Positions 1 to 8,887 of a DNA stretch of 59,494 bases are shown piece by piece. This DNA is from DATLBA01 sp035527275. Its GTDB lineage: Bacteria > Planctomycetota > Phycisphaerae > FEN-1346. Position 1 is the stretch's first letter, and each line of letters opens with the position of its first letter. The stretch spans positions 1 to 59,494 of the forward strand of contig DATLBA010000062.1 in assembly GCA_035527275.1 (NCBI GenBank), read 5' to 3'. The notes beneath the pieces were generated by a model that was not told where the DNA came from, ran no database searches, and worked only from the letters and a program-made list of their open reading frames with translations. The position numbers and the translations under genes are program-made.

Positions 1-228
1 CGGTTCCCCGAGACGCTCGACCGGGCGCTGGAGGATTACCGGCCCAACATTCTCGCCGCATACCTGTACGACCTCGCGCAGACGTTCACCTCGTTCTACG
101 AAGCGTGCCCGGTCCTGAAGAGCCCGGAGCCGGTGCGCGCCGACCGGCTGAAACTGTGCGACCTGACGGCCCGGACGATTCGGTGCGGGTTGGGCCTCTT
201 GGGCATCGAAACCGCCGACCGCATGTAG
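1..228 (+). CDS. argS: Arginyl-tRNA synthetase, C-terminal fragment
   Basis: This is the last 75 codons of a class I arginyl-tRNA synthetase, which charges tRNA-Arg in the cytoplasm; the rest lies before the window. The reading frame is open from the first base to a TAG. The peptide is the anticodon-binding (DALR) end: a YLYDLAQTFTSFYEACPVL stretch, then LCDLTARTIRCGLGLLGI and a terminal RM, all typical of ArgS. The catalytic HIGH and KMSKS parts are not in view. The next gene starts 9 bases downstream, so the two may be cotranscribed. Confidence 0.93.
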   Translation, partial: RFPETLDRALEDYRPNILAAYLYDLAQTFTSFYEACPVLKSPEPVRADRLKLCDLTARTIRCGLGLLGIETADRM

Positions 229-237
229 GCGACAACG

Positions 238-867
238 TTGCGCATTTTCGAAATATTCCGCAGCATTCAGGGCGAGACGACGCGGGTGGGCCTCGTGATG
301 TGGTTTGTCCGCGTCGCGGGCTGCGATCTTTCATGCGTCTATTGCGACACGCCTGAGGCGCGCCGGCCGGACGCCGGACGCGAGATGAGCGTTCCCGAAA
401 TCCTCGACGCGGTGGCCCAACCCCCCCTGCCCTACTGCATGATTACCGGCGGCGAGCCGCTTCTCCAACTGGATGAGGTCAACGCCCTCGCCGCGGCGCT
501 CATCGACCGCGGCTGCGAGGTCCTTATCGAAACATCAGGCGCGCATCCGATTGAGGACACGGAGCCGCGCGCCCGTCGCATCGTGGACATCAAGACGCCC
601 GGGAGCGGCATGGCCGGGCGGAACTGCTGGTTGAATCTCGAACGGCTGACCGAAAGCGACGAGGCCAAGTTCGTTCTCACCGATCGCAGGGATTACGAGT
701 GGGCGAAGGACGTCGTCGCGCGGCACCGGCTGCTCGAGCAGACCGCCGTTTTGTTCGGGCCCGCGCGAGGCTATCTGGGTCCCAACGAACTGGCCCGCTG
801 GATCGTCGAGGACGCCCTGCCGGTCCGCCTCAACCTCCAGATCCACAGGTCACTCGGCCTGCCCTGA
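238..867 (+). CDS. queE: 7-carboxy-7-deazaguanine synthase (radical SAM)
   Basis: QueE converts 6-carboxytetrahydropterin to 7-carboxy-7-deazaguanine in queuosine/7-deazapurine synthesis, using SAM and a [4Fe-4S] cluster. The 209-residue protein opens with EIFRSIQGET, the QueE N-terminal signature. It carries the cluster motif C29-x3-C33-x2-C36 (CDLSCVYC), a TGGEPLLQ motif for SAM binding and the usual QueE end LNLQIHRSLG. The start is a TTG; no ATG sits near the conserved N-terminus. It follows argS closely and no other que gene is in the window. Length matches the family, so it looks intact. Confidence 0.93.
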   Translation: MRIFEIFRSIQGETTRVGLVMWFVRVAGCDLSCVYCDTPEARRPDAGREMSVPEILDAVAQPPLPYCMITGGEPLLQLDEVNALAAALIDRGCEVLIETSGAHPIEDTEPRARRIVDIKTPGSGMAGRNCWLNLERLTESDEAKFVLTDRRDYEWAKDVVARHRLLEQTAVLFGPARGYLGPNELARWIVEDALPVRLNLQIHRSLGLP

Positions 868-892
868 CGCGGAACGACGAACGCGAAAAGGG

Positions 893-921
893 TTGACGGC
901 AGGTCTTGCCGCCATTATAAA
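893..921 (+). promoter_or_regulatory. Sigma70-like promoter for ppdK
   Basis: TTGACG and TATAAA are separated by 17 bases in the gap between queE and ppdK. The leader to the chosen ppdK start would be about 100 bases. Read by eye; not experimentally supported. Confidence 0.6.
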
Positions 922-1028
922 GTAGAGCGTCCTGTAGCGGCGCGCCGGCGGCGGGCGCGCCATTTATTTCGGGTGTCCACGCGGCGCCGCGAGGGCATGA
1001 GAACTTACCAGTGAAGGGAATAGCCGCG

Positions 1029-3806
1029 ATGGCGAAGGTGAAAAGGTGCGTCTATTTCTTCGGCGCCGGCAAGGCCGAAGGCCGCGCTCGGATGAAAGAA
1101 CTGTTGGGCGGCAAGGGAGCGAACCTGGCCGAGATGACCAACCTGAAGATTCCGGTGCCCGCCGGATTCACCATCACCACGGAGGTGTGCACCCATTACT
1201 ACAAGCACAGACGGAAGTACCCGCCCGAACTGAAGGCCCAGGTCAACCGGGCTATGGCCGCCGTCGAAAAGGTCATGGGCAAGAAGTTCGGCGATCCCGA
1301 GAACCCCCTGCTCGTCAGTTGCCGAAGCGGCGCCCGGATTTCGATGCCCGGCATGATGGAGACGGTCCTGAACATCGGTCTGACGACCAAAACGATCCCG
1401 GCCATGATTCAATTGACGAACAACCCGCGCCTCGTCTGGGACGCCTATCGGCGGCTCATTACCATGTATTCGGACGTCGTCATGGAGAAGGCTGCCGGCA
1501 TCGAACCCGAGGAGGGGCGCGGCATCCGCCGGCAACTCGAAGAACGGATGGATTGGATAAAGGAGGAGGTCGGCGCCGAGTCCGACACGGACCTGACCGC
1601 CGACCACCTGGAGGAGTTGTGCGCTGCATATCGCCAAAAGGTTAAGGAGGTCCTCGGCAAGCCGTTCCCTGATGATGCCGAGAAGCAACTCTGGGGCGCC
1701 ATCGGGGCCGTGTTCCAGTCGTGGAACGGCAAGCGGGCGGTCGCCTACCGGCGCATCGAAGGCATCCCCGCAGAATGGGGCACCGCCACGAACGTCCAGG
1801 CGATGGTCTTCGGCAACATGGGCAACGATTCCGCCACCGGCGTCGCCTTTACGCGCAACCCCGCCACGGGCGAGAACAGGTTCTACGGCGAGTGGCTGCC
1901 CAACGCCCAGGGCGAGGACGTGGTCGCCGGCATCCGGACGCCCAACCCCCTGAACGAAGAGACCCGCTCCGAACACGACGAAGGCCACCCCAGCCTCGAG
2001 CAGGCCATGCCCAAGGTTTACAGGCAACTGGTGACCATCCGCAACAAACTCGAAAAACATTACAAGGACATGCAGGACATCGAGTTCACCATCGAGAACA
2101 ACGTCCTGTGGATGCTCCAGACGCGGACCGGCAAGCGCACCGGCATGGCCGCCCTGCGCATGGCCGTCGAGATGCTCCGAGGGAAACTCATCGCCAAGGA
2201 GACGGCCATCACCCGCGTGACGCCGACGCAACTTGACGAACTGCTTCACCGCATTCTCGACCCGCAGGCCGAGAAGGTCGCCAAAGTCCTGGCCAAGGGC
2301 CTGCCGGCCGGTCCCGGCGGTACCGCGGGCCGACTCGTCTTCACCGCCGCCGACGCTGTCGCGTGGGCCGAGCGCGGCGAACGGGTTATTCTGTGCCGCA
2401 AGGAAACCAATCCGGAGGACGTCGAAGGCATGCGGGCCGCCGTCGGCATTTTAACCGCGCTGGGCGGTATGACGAGCCACGCGGCTCTCGTCGCCCGCGG
2501 TTGGGGCAAATGCTGCATCGTCGGCGCCGGCGCCCTGAAAATCGACGCTGCCGCCAAGACGGTTTCGGTCAACGGGACCACGCTCCGCGAAGGAGACCGG
2601 GTCTCTCTGAACGGCTCGCGGGGCATCGTGTATGCCGGCGAACTGCCGACCGTGGATCCCGACCCCGAGAACCCCCTGCTGGTCGAGTTCCTCAAGGTCT
2701 GCGACAAGGTCCGCACGCTCGGCGTCCGCGCGAACGCCGACACCCCCGAGGATGCGCGGACAGCCCGCACCTTCGGTGCTCAGGGCATCGGCCTTCTGCG
2801 GACCGAGCACATGTTCTATGGCAAAGGGGCCGAGGAACCGCTCTTCAAACTCCGCAAGATGATTCTCTCCGGCACCGAGGCCGAGCGCCGCGCCGCCTGC
2901 GATGAACTCTTTCCGCACGTGAAAAACGACCTCAAGGGCACGCTCGCTGCGATGGACGGCCTGCCCGTCACGATTCGTCTCCTCGACCCGCCGCTTCACG
3001 AGTTCGTGCCGCAGAGCGAACAGAAACAGGCCGAACTTGCCGGGAGCCTCGGCATCAGCCTCGAGGACGTTCGCAAACGCGCCGAAGCCCTCCACGAATC
3101 CAACCCCATGATGGGCCATCGCGGCGTCCGCCTCGGCATCACCTATCCCGAAATCAGCGAGATGCAAATCCGGGCGATCCTCGAGGCGGCCGCGGAACTC
3201 ATCAAGGAAGGAAAGAAAGCCCTCCCTGAAATCATGATTCCGGTCACCGGCTGCGCCAACGAACTCAAGGACCAGCAGGCTCTGGTCGAGAAGGCCAAAA
3301 GGCAAGTCTGTAAAAAGTTCGGCCTCAAACGCCTGAAGTTCCTCGTCGGCACCATGATCGAGATTCCGCGCGCCGCGCTGACCGCCGGCAAGATGGCCGA
3401 GACGGCCGAGTTCTTCTCCTTCGGCACGAACGACCTGACGCAGATGGGTTTCGGTTTCTCGCGCGACGACATCGGCGCGTTCATGCCGGATTACCTGGAG
3501 AAGCAGATTCTTCCGGACGATCCGTTCCAGACTCTCGATCAGGAGGGCATCGGCGAACTCATCAAGTTGGGCATCGAGCGCGGGCGCGCAACGCGGCCCG
3601 ATCTGAAGGTTGGGATTTGCGGCGAACACGGCGGCGACCCGGCCTCCATCGCCTTCTGTCACAAAGCCGGGATGAACTACGTTTCCTGCTCACCCTTCCG
3701 CGTTCCCATCGCTCGCCTGGCCGCCGCACAGGCTGCCGTCGAATACGGGGCGCCGAAGAAGACCGCAAAGGCGAGGAAGAAAGCCGCGAAGAAGAAGCGC
3801 AGGTAG
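1029..3806 (+). CDS. ppdK: Pyruvate, phosphate dikinase
   Basis: PPDK reversibly converts pyruvate, ATP and Pi to PEP, AMP and PPi. The 925-residue protein has the N-terminal nucleotide-binding domain (YFFGAGKAEG, then KGANLAEMT). The central swivelling domain has the phosphohistidine in GGMTSHAALVARG (His484). The C-terminal PEP/pyruvate barrel has GICGEHGGDP and the catalytic Cys887 in YVSCSPFRVP. I chose the ATG that gives MAKVKRCVYFFG because an AAGGGA ribosome site lies 9 bases ahead; an in-frame GTG six codons upstream is the alternative. The protein ends in an extra Lys/Arg/Ala-rich tail beyond the usual family end. With the PPi-type phosphofructokinase in this window it suggests PPi-linked glycolysis. 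Confidence 0.97.
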   Translation: MAKVKRCVYFFGAGKAEGRARMKELLGGKGANLAEMTNLKIPVPAGFTITTEVCTHYYKHRRKYPPELKAQVNRAMAAVEKVMGKKFGDPENPLLVSCRSGARISMPGMMETVLNIGLTTKTIPAMIQLTNNPRLVWDAYRRLITMYSDVVMEKAAGIEPEEGRGIRRQLEERMDWIKEEVGAESDTDLTADHLEELCAAYRQKVKEVLGKPFPDDAEKQLWGAIGAVFQSWNGKRAVAYRRIEGIPAEWGTATNVQAMVFGNMGNDSATGVAFTRNPATGENRFYGEWLPNAQGEDVVAGIRTPNPLNEETRSEHDEGHPSLEQAMPKVYRQLVTIRNKLEKHYKDMQDIEFTIENNVLWMLQTRTGKRTGMAALRMAVEMLRGKLIAKETAITRVTPTQLDELLHRILDPQAEKVAKVLAKGLPAGPGGTAGRLVFTAADAVAWAERGERVILCRKETNPEDVEGMRAAVGILTALGGMTSHAALVARGWGKCCIVGAGALKIDAAAKTVSVNGTTLREGDRVSLNGSRGIVYAGELPTVDPDPENPLLVEFLKVCDKVRTLGVRANADTPEDARTARTFGAQGIGLLRTEHMFYGKGAEEPLFKLRKMILSGTEAERRAACDELFPHVKNDLKGTLAAMDGLPVTIRLLDPPLHEFVPQSEQKQAELAGSLGISLEDVRKRAEALHESNPMMGHRGVRLGITYPEISEMQIRAILEAAAELIKEGKKALPEIMIPVTGCANELKDQQALVEKAKRQVCKKFGLKRLKFLVGTMIEIPRAALTAGKMAETAEFFSFGTNDLTQMGFGFSRDDIGAFMPDYLEKQILPDDPFQTLDQEGIGELIKLGIERGRATRPDLKVGICGEHGGDPASIAFCHKAGMNYVSCSPFRVPIARLAAAQAAVEYGAPKKTAKARKKAAKKKRR

Positions 3807-3832
3807 CGAACGCGGTGCCGGCCAAACATCCG

Positions 3833-3866
3833 CCGGCCGCCTTCCACCGAGGGCGGCCGGTTTCTT
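3833..3866 (+). terminator. Intrinsic terminator-like hairpin after ppdK
   Basis: CCGGCCGCC and GGCGGCCGG form a perfect 9-bp stem with a 10-base loop, followed by TTTCTT, 26 bases after the ppdK stop. The hairpin lies inside the repeated segment and has a near-identical counterpart downstream of cbiO. Confidence 0.55.
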
Positions 3867-3884
3867 ATGCTCGCAACCCGGTCC

Positions 3885-3992
3885 TCAAGAGGAGGCGCCG
3901 CCCTGCCCTTTTCGGCGCGCGGCCACACTCGGCGGAAGTTCCAAGCCGTGTGACTCGAGAAGTTCCCGGTCGGTCAGCACGTCGCGGGCAGG
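3885..3992 (-). pseudogene. Orphan 3' fragment of cbiO
   Basis: Read on the minus strand, these bases encode about the last 35 residues of the CbiO ATPase (TDRELLESHGLELPPS, then a Lys/Arg stretch and a stop). One serine codon of the terminal Ser run is missing compared with the intact gene. There is no start, Walker motif or upstream part, so it is a remnant of duplication or rearrangement and not a gene. Confidence 0.7.
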
Positions 3993-4264
3993 CCGCCGAC
4001 GCCGCCAAACGCATCAGCGACTCCGAACGCGGCGCCAAAACCTGCTATGGGTCCTTATCGGGACCCCGCCTTGGGCCGGATCCAGGAAGCAGCCCGTGGG
4101 CCCCTAAAGTTGCTGGACCTTTTCTGGAAAGGGCACTACACTACCGCGCCAGAAGGGCCCCTTGCAGCGCGTGAGGCAGGGGGAGCCACGACTCGGCTAG
4201 GGGGAAGCCGCGCGGGGTCGGCTTGTGAAGGGAAGCACGCATCTAGAGACCAGGAAGGTGCATT

Positions 4265-6619
4265 GTGGCGGATGAAGCGAAGGAACCGTTCGAGCGAGGG
4301 AATTGGCCGTGCACGTGGCTCGGCTGCCCGGGAACGGAAACGCCGCCGTTCGTGGCGGCGTACCGTCTGAAGGTGGCGATTGAAAAAGGGCGGACCGTGC
4401 GGGTGCACGTGACGGCCGACGAGAGGTATGAACTGTACCTGGACGGTCGGCAGGTCGGCCGCGGGCCGGAGCGCGGCGAGATACTGCTCTGGTTTTACGA
4501 GACGTATGATTTGGAGTTGTCGGCGGGCACCCATGTGCTCGTCGCGAGGGTCTGGTCGCTGGGAGACTTGGCGCCTATGGCCCAGATGAGCGTCCGGCCC
4601 GGTTTCCTGCTAGTAGCGGAGGAGGAGGCGCGGCTTTTCAGCACCGGCGTTGCGCCGTGGGAGGCACGGAAGGTCGAAGGGTACGAGGTCCTGCCGCCGC
4701 TTTCGGAGGCGTGGTGGGTCGGCGGGCAGGTGCGCATCGACGGGACCGTCTATCCTTGGGGAATTGAGCGGGGCGAGGGCGAAGGCTGGGCCGAAGCGGT
4801 CCGGCTGGGCACGGCTCGGGACCGGATCAACGGGGCTGGACAGGTCGGAACCCCCCGCCTGCAACCGGCGACGCTCCCCGCGATGCTGGACCGGCGGATT
4901 CAGGTTGGGCGCGTCCGGCACGTGGACGATCCCGGCGACGGGCCGACGGACGAGAGCCTCGTGGAGGCGTCGCGGGCGCTGCCGGAAGCCGATCGGTGGC
5001 AGGCGATGTTTACCGGCGGGGGTGAGGTGACCGTGGAGGCGGGCGCGCGGCGGCGCGTGATTGTGGACCTCGAAGATTACTACTGCGCTTACGCGGACGT
5101 TCACGTATCAGGGGGGAAGGGCTCGACCGTCCGACTGCTATGGGCGGAGTCGCTGTTCGAGGAGAAAGGTGGGCGCGGCCGGCGAAAGGGCAATCGCGAC
5201 CAGGTCGAGGGCAAGTATTTTATGGGGAAAGGCAACGCTTTTCTGCCCGACGGCGGGCCGGGGCGGGTGTTCTCGGGGTTGTGGTGGGGATGCGGGCGGT
5301 ACCTGGAACTGGATGTGGAGACCGGCGCCGAGCCGCTGACAATCCACGGCGTGGTGCTCCGCGAGACGCGATACCCGCTGGAAATGGAAGGCCGTTTCCG
5401 CTGTGACGACGGGCGATTCGACGAGGTGTTTCCGATCCTCTTACGCGGCCTTCAGATGTGCTCGCACGAGACTTACATGGACTGCCCGTACTACGAGCAA
5501 CTGATGTACGCGGGCGATACGCGACTGGAGATGCTGACGACGTATGTCACGACGCGCGACGACCGCCTGCCGCGCAAGACGCTGCGCTTGTTCGATGCCT
5601 CGCGTCACTTCCTGGGTCTCAGCCAGGCGCGCTACCCGAGCCGTCTGCCGCAATATATTCCTCAGTTCTCCCTTTACTGGGTGGCGATGGTGTACGATTA
5701 CGCCCTCTGGCGGGGCGACCGCGAGTTTCTACGGAGCCTGATGCCAGGCGTGCGGAGTGTGATGGAGACCTTCCTGGCGCACGTGGGGGCTGATGGCCTG
5801 CTTGTCCTGCCGGAGGGATGGGACTGGATTGACTGGGTGCCCGAATGGCACAACGGCCGGCCGTGGCTCAAGGGGCAACGCGTCTGCGGCATCAACCACT
5901 GGCAATTGATCTACGTGCTGGGGCTGGCAGCGCAACTGGAGCGGTGGATGGGCGAAGAGGCGCTCGCGGAGCGCCTGACGGACCGTCGGCAGGAACTCGC
6001 CAGGGCGGGAATTGTGACATTTTGGGATGAGGGGCGCGGCCTGGTGGCCAACGCGCCGGACAGGCGGTCGTTTTCGGAGCACGCGCAGTGCTTTGCGATC
6101 CTCGGCGGCGCCCTGGGGCAGGAGAAGGAGGCACGCGTCGCACAAGGCCTCGAGGCAGCGGAGGACCTTGACCGGGCGACCATTTATTTCCGGCATTATC
6201 TTTTTGAGGCCTTCCGTCTGCGGCGGAGGGTGGAGGCGATCTTCGAGCGGTTGGGTCTGTGGTTCGATCTGAAAGCGAACGGCTTCCGCACGACGTTGGA
6301 AAGTCCGGAGCCGAGCCGAAGCGACTGTCACGGCTGGGGGGCGCATCCGATTTACCACGCCTTCGCGTCGATCCTGGGGGTTCGGCCGGCATCTTTCGGT
6401 TTTGAGACGGTCGAGGTCGCCCCGCAGATGGGCCCGCTGCGCGAGGTGTGCAGCGAGATAGTCCACCCAAAGGGAACGATCATCGTGGACCTGCAGTGGA
6501 AGGACCACCGGCTGGAGGGATCGGTGGAACTGCCGGCAGGTCTGACGGGGTCCCTCGTGGGGCCCGAAACAAGAGTGCCCCTCAAGCCGGGCAGAAACGC
6601 CGTTCACCTTCCGGCGTGA
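4265..6619 (+). CDS. Alpha-L-rhamnosidase-like glycoside hydrolase (GH78 type)
   Basis: A 784-residue protein resembling the GH78 alpha-L-rhamnosidase/six-hairpin glycosidase family, which removes terminal rhamnose from plant or microbial glycans. The N-terminal third looks like beta-sandwich domains (DERYELYLDGRQVGRGP is typical of the lectin-like domain). From about residue 380 the alpha/alpha-toroid begins, with MDCPYYEQLMYAGDTRLE corresponding to the conserved GH78 DCP...GD segment. Further on come WDWIDW and a C-terminal beta domain. No signal peptide is visible, so it is probably cytoplasmic. The start is a GTG preceded by AGGAAGG at 6 bases. It sits alone between two direct repeats, which suggests it was inserted. 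The exact sugar specificity cannot be read from sequence. Confidence 0.82.
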   Translation: MADEAKEPFERGNWPCTWLGCPGTETPPFVAAYRLKVAIEKGRTVRVHVTADERYELYLDGRQVGRGPERGEILLWFYETYDLELSAGTHVLVARVWSLGDLAPMAQMSVRPGFLLVAEEEARLFSTGVAPWEARKVEGYEVLPPLSEAWWVGGQVRIDGTVYPWGIERGEGEGWAEAVRLGTARDRINGAGQVGTPRLQPATLPAMLDRRIQVGRVRHVDDPGDGPTDESLVEASRALPEADRWQAMFTGGGEVTVEAGARRRVIVDLEDYYCAYADVHVSGGKGSTVRLLWAESLFEEKGGRGRRKGNRDQVEGKYFMGKGNAFLPDGGPGRVFSGLWWGCGRYLELDVETGAEPLTIHGVVLRETRYPLEMEGRFRCDDGRFDEVFPILLRGLQMCSHETYMDCPYYEQLMYAGDTRLEMLTTYVTTRDDRLPRKTLRLFDASRHFLGLSQARYPSRLPQYIPQFSLYWVAMVYDYALWRGDREFLRSLMPGVRSVMETFLAHVGADGLLVLPEGWDWIDWVPEWHNGRPWLKGQRVCGINHWQLIYVLGLAAQLERWMGEEALAERLTDRRQELARAGIVTFWDEGRGLVANAPDRRSFSEHAQCFAILGGALGQEKEARVAQGLEAAEDLDRATIYFRHYLFEAFRLRRRVEAIFERLGLWFDLKANGFRTTLESPEPSRSDCHGWGAHPIYHAFASILGVRPASFGFETVEVAPQMGPLREVCSEIVHPKGTIIVDLQWKDHRLEGSVELPAGLTGSLVGPETRVPLKPGRNAVHLPA

Positions 6620-6993
6620 GGTCACAGCCTCCGAGCGCGGGTGCATGAAAATCACCCTGCGTTTCCACCTTGGCCCTTCGGGCCTCGTCACGGATTCGTC
6701 ATTCGCGCGCCGATTGCGGCATTCTCACGCGAAGGGGGGAACGGCGCGCGCCCTGCCCCCAAGACATCATCGAACAGGGACAAGCGGGGCGGCGAACCCA
6801 TCTTCGCCCGCCTGGGCGGGCTATGGCGGATAACTCGGCGGAGCGGGGCAGCCGTCGTGACGGGTTGCGACGCTGATGGGAAGTGCCAGCCCGCGGGCCT
6901 CCAGCAGCGCCCGGTACGCGAGGAGTTGCGCGGCGGGTCCGCCGGCCGCATTCCACCGAGGGCGGCCGGTTTCGTATGCTCGCAACCCGGTCC
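6620..6993. other. Intergenic gap with possible coding remnant and repeat copy 2
   Basis: On the minus strand, roughly 6826 to 6955 reads without a stop as a GC3-rich frame (AAQLLAYRALLEARGLALPI and on) ending at a TAG near 6824. It has no start codon or family match that I recognise and may be the tail of a lost gene. The right-hand 56 bases belong to the direct repeat. The rest shows nothing clear. Confidence 0.35.
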
Positions 6994-7104
6994 TCAAGAG
7001 GAGGAGGCGCCGCCCTGCCCTTTTCGGCGTGCGGCCACACTCGGCGGAAGTTCCAGGCCGTGTGACTCAAGAAGTTCCCGGTCGGTCAGCACGTCGCGGA
7101 CAGG
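6938..7104 (+). repeat. Direct repeat copy 2 (167 bp, includes cbiO 3' end)
   Basis: Same-orientation partner of 3829-3992. It covers the last 36 codons and stop of the intact cbiO plus 56 bases downstream, including an 8-bp stem hairpin (CCGGCCGC/GCGGCCGG). Confidence 0.85.
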
Positions 7105-7755
7105 TCCGTCGGCGACCACACGCCCTTCGTAAAGGACGACGGCCCGGTCACACGTCTCGAAGATAAAGTCCAGGTCGTGGCCGATCACGAGCAGCGTTTT
7201 GCCCAGGCGCTGGAGCAGGCCGATCAGGCGCCGTCGCCCGCGCGGATCCACGGCGGCCGTCGGCTCGTCCACCGCCAGAATCTGTGGCCGCATCGCCACC
7301 ACCGTAGCCAGTGCCGCCCGCTGCTTCTCGCCTTGCGACAACTGATATGGCGTCCTGTCCTCGTATCCAGTCAGGCCGACGGCCTCCAGCGCTTCGGCCG
7401 TCCGCGCCTCGACTTCCTCCGGCGCCAGGCCCATCGTCATCGGGCCGAACGCGACGTCCTCGCGGACGCGGGACATGAAGAGTTGATCGTCGGGATCCTG
7501 AAAAACGAGACCCAGGTGCCGACGCACGTCGCGAGCGGTCGAACGATTCAGCGTGTGGCCTGCGACGCGAATGCGGCCCTCGGCCGGAACAAAACCGGCG
7601 AGCGCCAGGAGGAGCGTGCTCTTCCCCGCCCCGTTCGGACCGACGAGGCCGACCCGTTCCCCCGCCTCCACCGCAAACGTCACGCCGCGCAGGGCCTCCG
7701 TTCCCGTCGGATAACGGTAGCGCACGTCCACGAGTTCAAGAATCGGTTCAGCCAT
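6994..7755 (-). CDS. cbiO: ECF-type nickel/cobalt transporter ATPase CbiO/NikO
   Basis: ATP-binding subunit of an energy-coupling-factor transporter that drives Ni2+ or Co2+ import. The 253-residue protein has Walker A GPNGAGKST (residues 39-47), a Q-loop in VFQDPDDQ typical of ECF ATPases, the signature LSQGEKQRAALA, Walker B ILAVDEPTAAVD and the switch histidine in VIGHD. I chose the ATG that begins MAEPILEL, overlapping the end of cbiQ by 8 bases; an upstream start 16 codons earlier is possible. It is last in the nikR-cbiMNQO operon. Its 3' end is duplicated behind ppdK. NikR in the same operon argues for nickel as substrate. Confidence 0.93.
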   Translation of the reverse strand: MAEPILELVDVRYRYPTGTEALRGVTFAVEAGERVGLVGPNGAGKSTLLLALAGFVPAEGRIRVAGHTLNRSTARDVRRHLGLVFQDPDDQLFMSRVREDVAFGPMTMGLAPEEVEARTAEALEAVGLTGYEDRTPYQLSQGEKQRAALATVVAMRPQILAVDEPTAAVDPRGRRRLIGLLQRLGKTLLVIGHDLDFIFETCDRAVVLYEGRVVADGPVRDVLTDRELLESHGLELPPSVAARRKGQGGASSS

Positions 7756-8533
7756 ACGCCAGCCTGTCTCCCGCAACGACGGCCCCTGCGGCGATGAGGA
7801 CACCTATCAGGAAGAGCACATCTTGGGTCCTCGTGCGCTGCAACTCGGCTGCCGGCAGCGTCCCGTCAAATCCGCGTGCGGCCATTGCCCAGTAGATTCG
7901 TTCGGCCCGGCCGTAGGTCCGCAGAAAAAGGACGCCCACGACGCCCGCGTGGCTGCGGAACCGGAGCCGCCACGGCCCCTGACCACCGTCGCGCGCCGCC
8001 CGCGCTCGCCGCATGCGCATCATTTCGTCCATGAGCACCCACAGATAGCGGTAGAGAAAGGCCAACTGGACGACAAACGCCCTGGGCACGCGCAGCCGCG
8101 TCAGCCCGCCGAGGACGCCGTGAAAAGGCGTCGTCGCCAACAGGAGGAGCGTGGTCCAGACGCATAGGACGAACTTGCTCAGCAAATGCGCGGCACGCAG
8201 GAGCCCCGCGTCGCTGATGCTGAGCGCCCACGATCCGATGCGGAACGACCACACGGCGCGGCCCGGTTCGAAAAGCGGAAAAAGAACGACAATGGCCAGC
8301 GCGAACGGCGAAACAATCAGCAGCCGCTTCAGCGCATACTGGACGGGTATCCGACCGATGGCGTGATAGAGAGCCAGCGCGCCGGCAATCACCGCAAGGG
8401 CAAGCAAATGGTCCCGTTGCACCAGCACCGTGGCAAGGATGACGGCAAGCGCAGCGACGGTCTTGGCGGCCGGATCCAGACGATGCACCGCCGTGTCGCG
8501 CGCCGCAAATTTATCCAGCATCGCGTGGTGCAC
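7748..8533 (-). CDS. cbiQ: ECF transporter transmembrane subunit CbiQ/NikQ
   Basis: T component of the metal ECF transporter, which couples the ATPase to the CbiM/N substrate unit in the inner membrane. The 261-residue protein has the N-terminal RLDPAAKTVAALAVIL helix, about five hydrophobic segments, and the cytoplasmic coupling motif RMRRARAARDGG that contacts the ATPase. It overlaps cbiO and follows the PDGLE gene by 27 bases. Length and motifs fit the CbiQ family. Confidence 0.93.
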   Translation of the reverse strand: MHHAMLDKFAARDTAVHRLDPAAKTVAALAVILATVLVQRDHLLALAVIAGALALYHAIGRIPVQYALKRLLIVSPFALAIVVLFPLFEPGRAVWSFRIGSWALSISDAGLLRAAHLLSKFVLCVWTTLLLLATTPFHGVLGGLTRLRVPRAFVVQLAFLYRYLWVLMDEMMRMRRARAARDGGQGPWRLRFRSHAGVVGVLFLRTYGRAERIYWAMAARGFDGTLPAAELQRTRTQDVLFLIGVLIAAGAVVAGDRLAYG

Positions 8534-8560
8534 AGGTATGGCCTCCGGCCTCGGAAGCGC

Positions 8561-8887
8561 TCAGGCCGCGTCGGTCTCCGGCGACGGGCGCTTGCGCCGC
8601 TTCAGCAGATAGCCCACGAGAAGAAGAACCGCCAGCACAAGCAGGCTGCCCACGACGCCCGCCGCCGCGTTCCCCCAGAATCCGCTCCCCAACCCCTTGA
8701 GGCTATACTCCTCGAAAACGACCGGCGGCGCATCGAGGCCCGCATGGGCGGGTTCCGCCATCCCAAGGTCTTCCTGCGCCTTCTCCAGGCCGTCCGGCGC
8801 CCCCGACGCAAAGTAAGAAACAATCCCGCCGACGGCCAGCGCGATCGCCGCGCCCAGCAGCAGCGTCTTTCGATTGTAAGCGGTCAT
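8561..8887 (-). CDS. PDGLE-domain small subunit (CbiN/NikN-like)
   Basis: A 108-residue membrane protein with an N-terminal transmembrane helix, the diagnostic APDGLEKAQED segment in the extracytoplasmic part, and a second helix near the C-terminus followed by KRRKRP. PDGLE proteins take the place of CbiN beside CbiM and are needed for Ni/Co uptake. Its start overlaps the cbiM stop by 4 bases, so translation is probably coupled. In many genomes this domain is fused to CbiM as NikMN; here it is separate. Confidence 0.9.
   Translation of the reverse strand: MTAYNRKTLLLGAAIALAVGGIVSYFASGAPDGLEKAQEDLGMAEPAHAGLDAPPVVFEEYSLKGLGSGFWGNAAAGVVGSLLVLAVLLLVGYLLKRRKRPSPETDAA

Larger units (their letters stand above)
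3829..3992 (+). repeat. Direct repeat copy 1 (164 bp, cbiO 3' region)
   Basis: This segment matches 6938-7104 in the same orientation. By eye there are six substitutions and one 3-base indel, about 95% identity. Copy 2 includes the real 3' end of cbiO plus its downstream flank; copy 1 lies just behind ppdK. The two copies bracket the GH78-type gene. Confidence 0.85.
3807..4264. other. Intergenic gap: terminator, cbiO fragment, GH78 leader
   Basis: This gap holds a terminator-like hairpin just after ppdK and a 164-bp copy of the cbiO 3' region. The remaining roughly 270 bases before the glycosidase gene have no convincing ORF. They contain short GC-rich hairpins such as GTCC-TTATC-GGGAC. No clear promoter hexamers were found for the downstream gene. 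Confidence 0.6.

Noticed and set aside
1005..2249. A 414-codon minus-strand frame under ppdK
   Set aside because: ppdK is intact on the plus strand with all catalytic motifs; the antisense frame has no family features.
4060..4130. SRP-RNA-like string (GGATCCAGGAAGCAGCCC)
   Set aside because: It resembles the AGCAGCC side of the SRP domain IV loop, but the GNRA tetraloop and the GUCAGG partner strand are absent.
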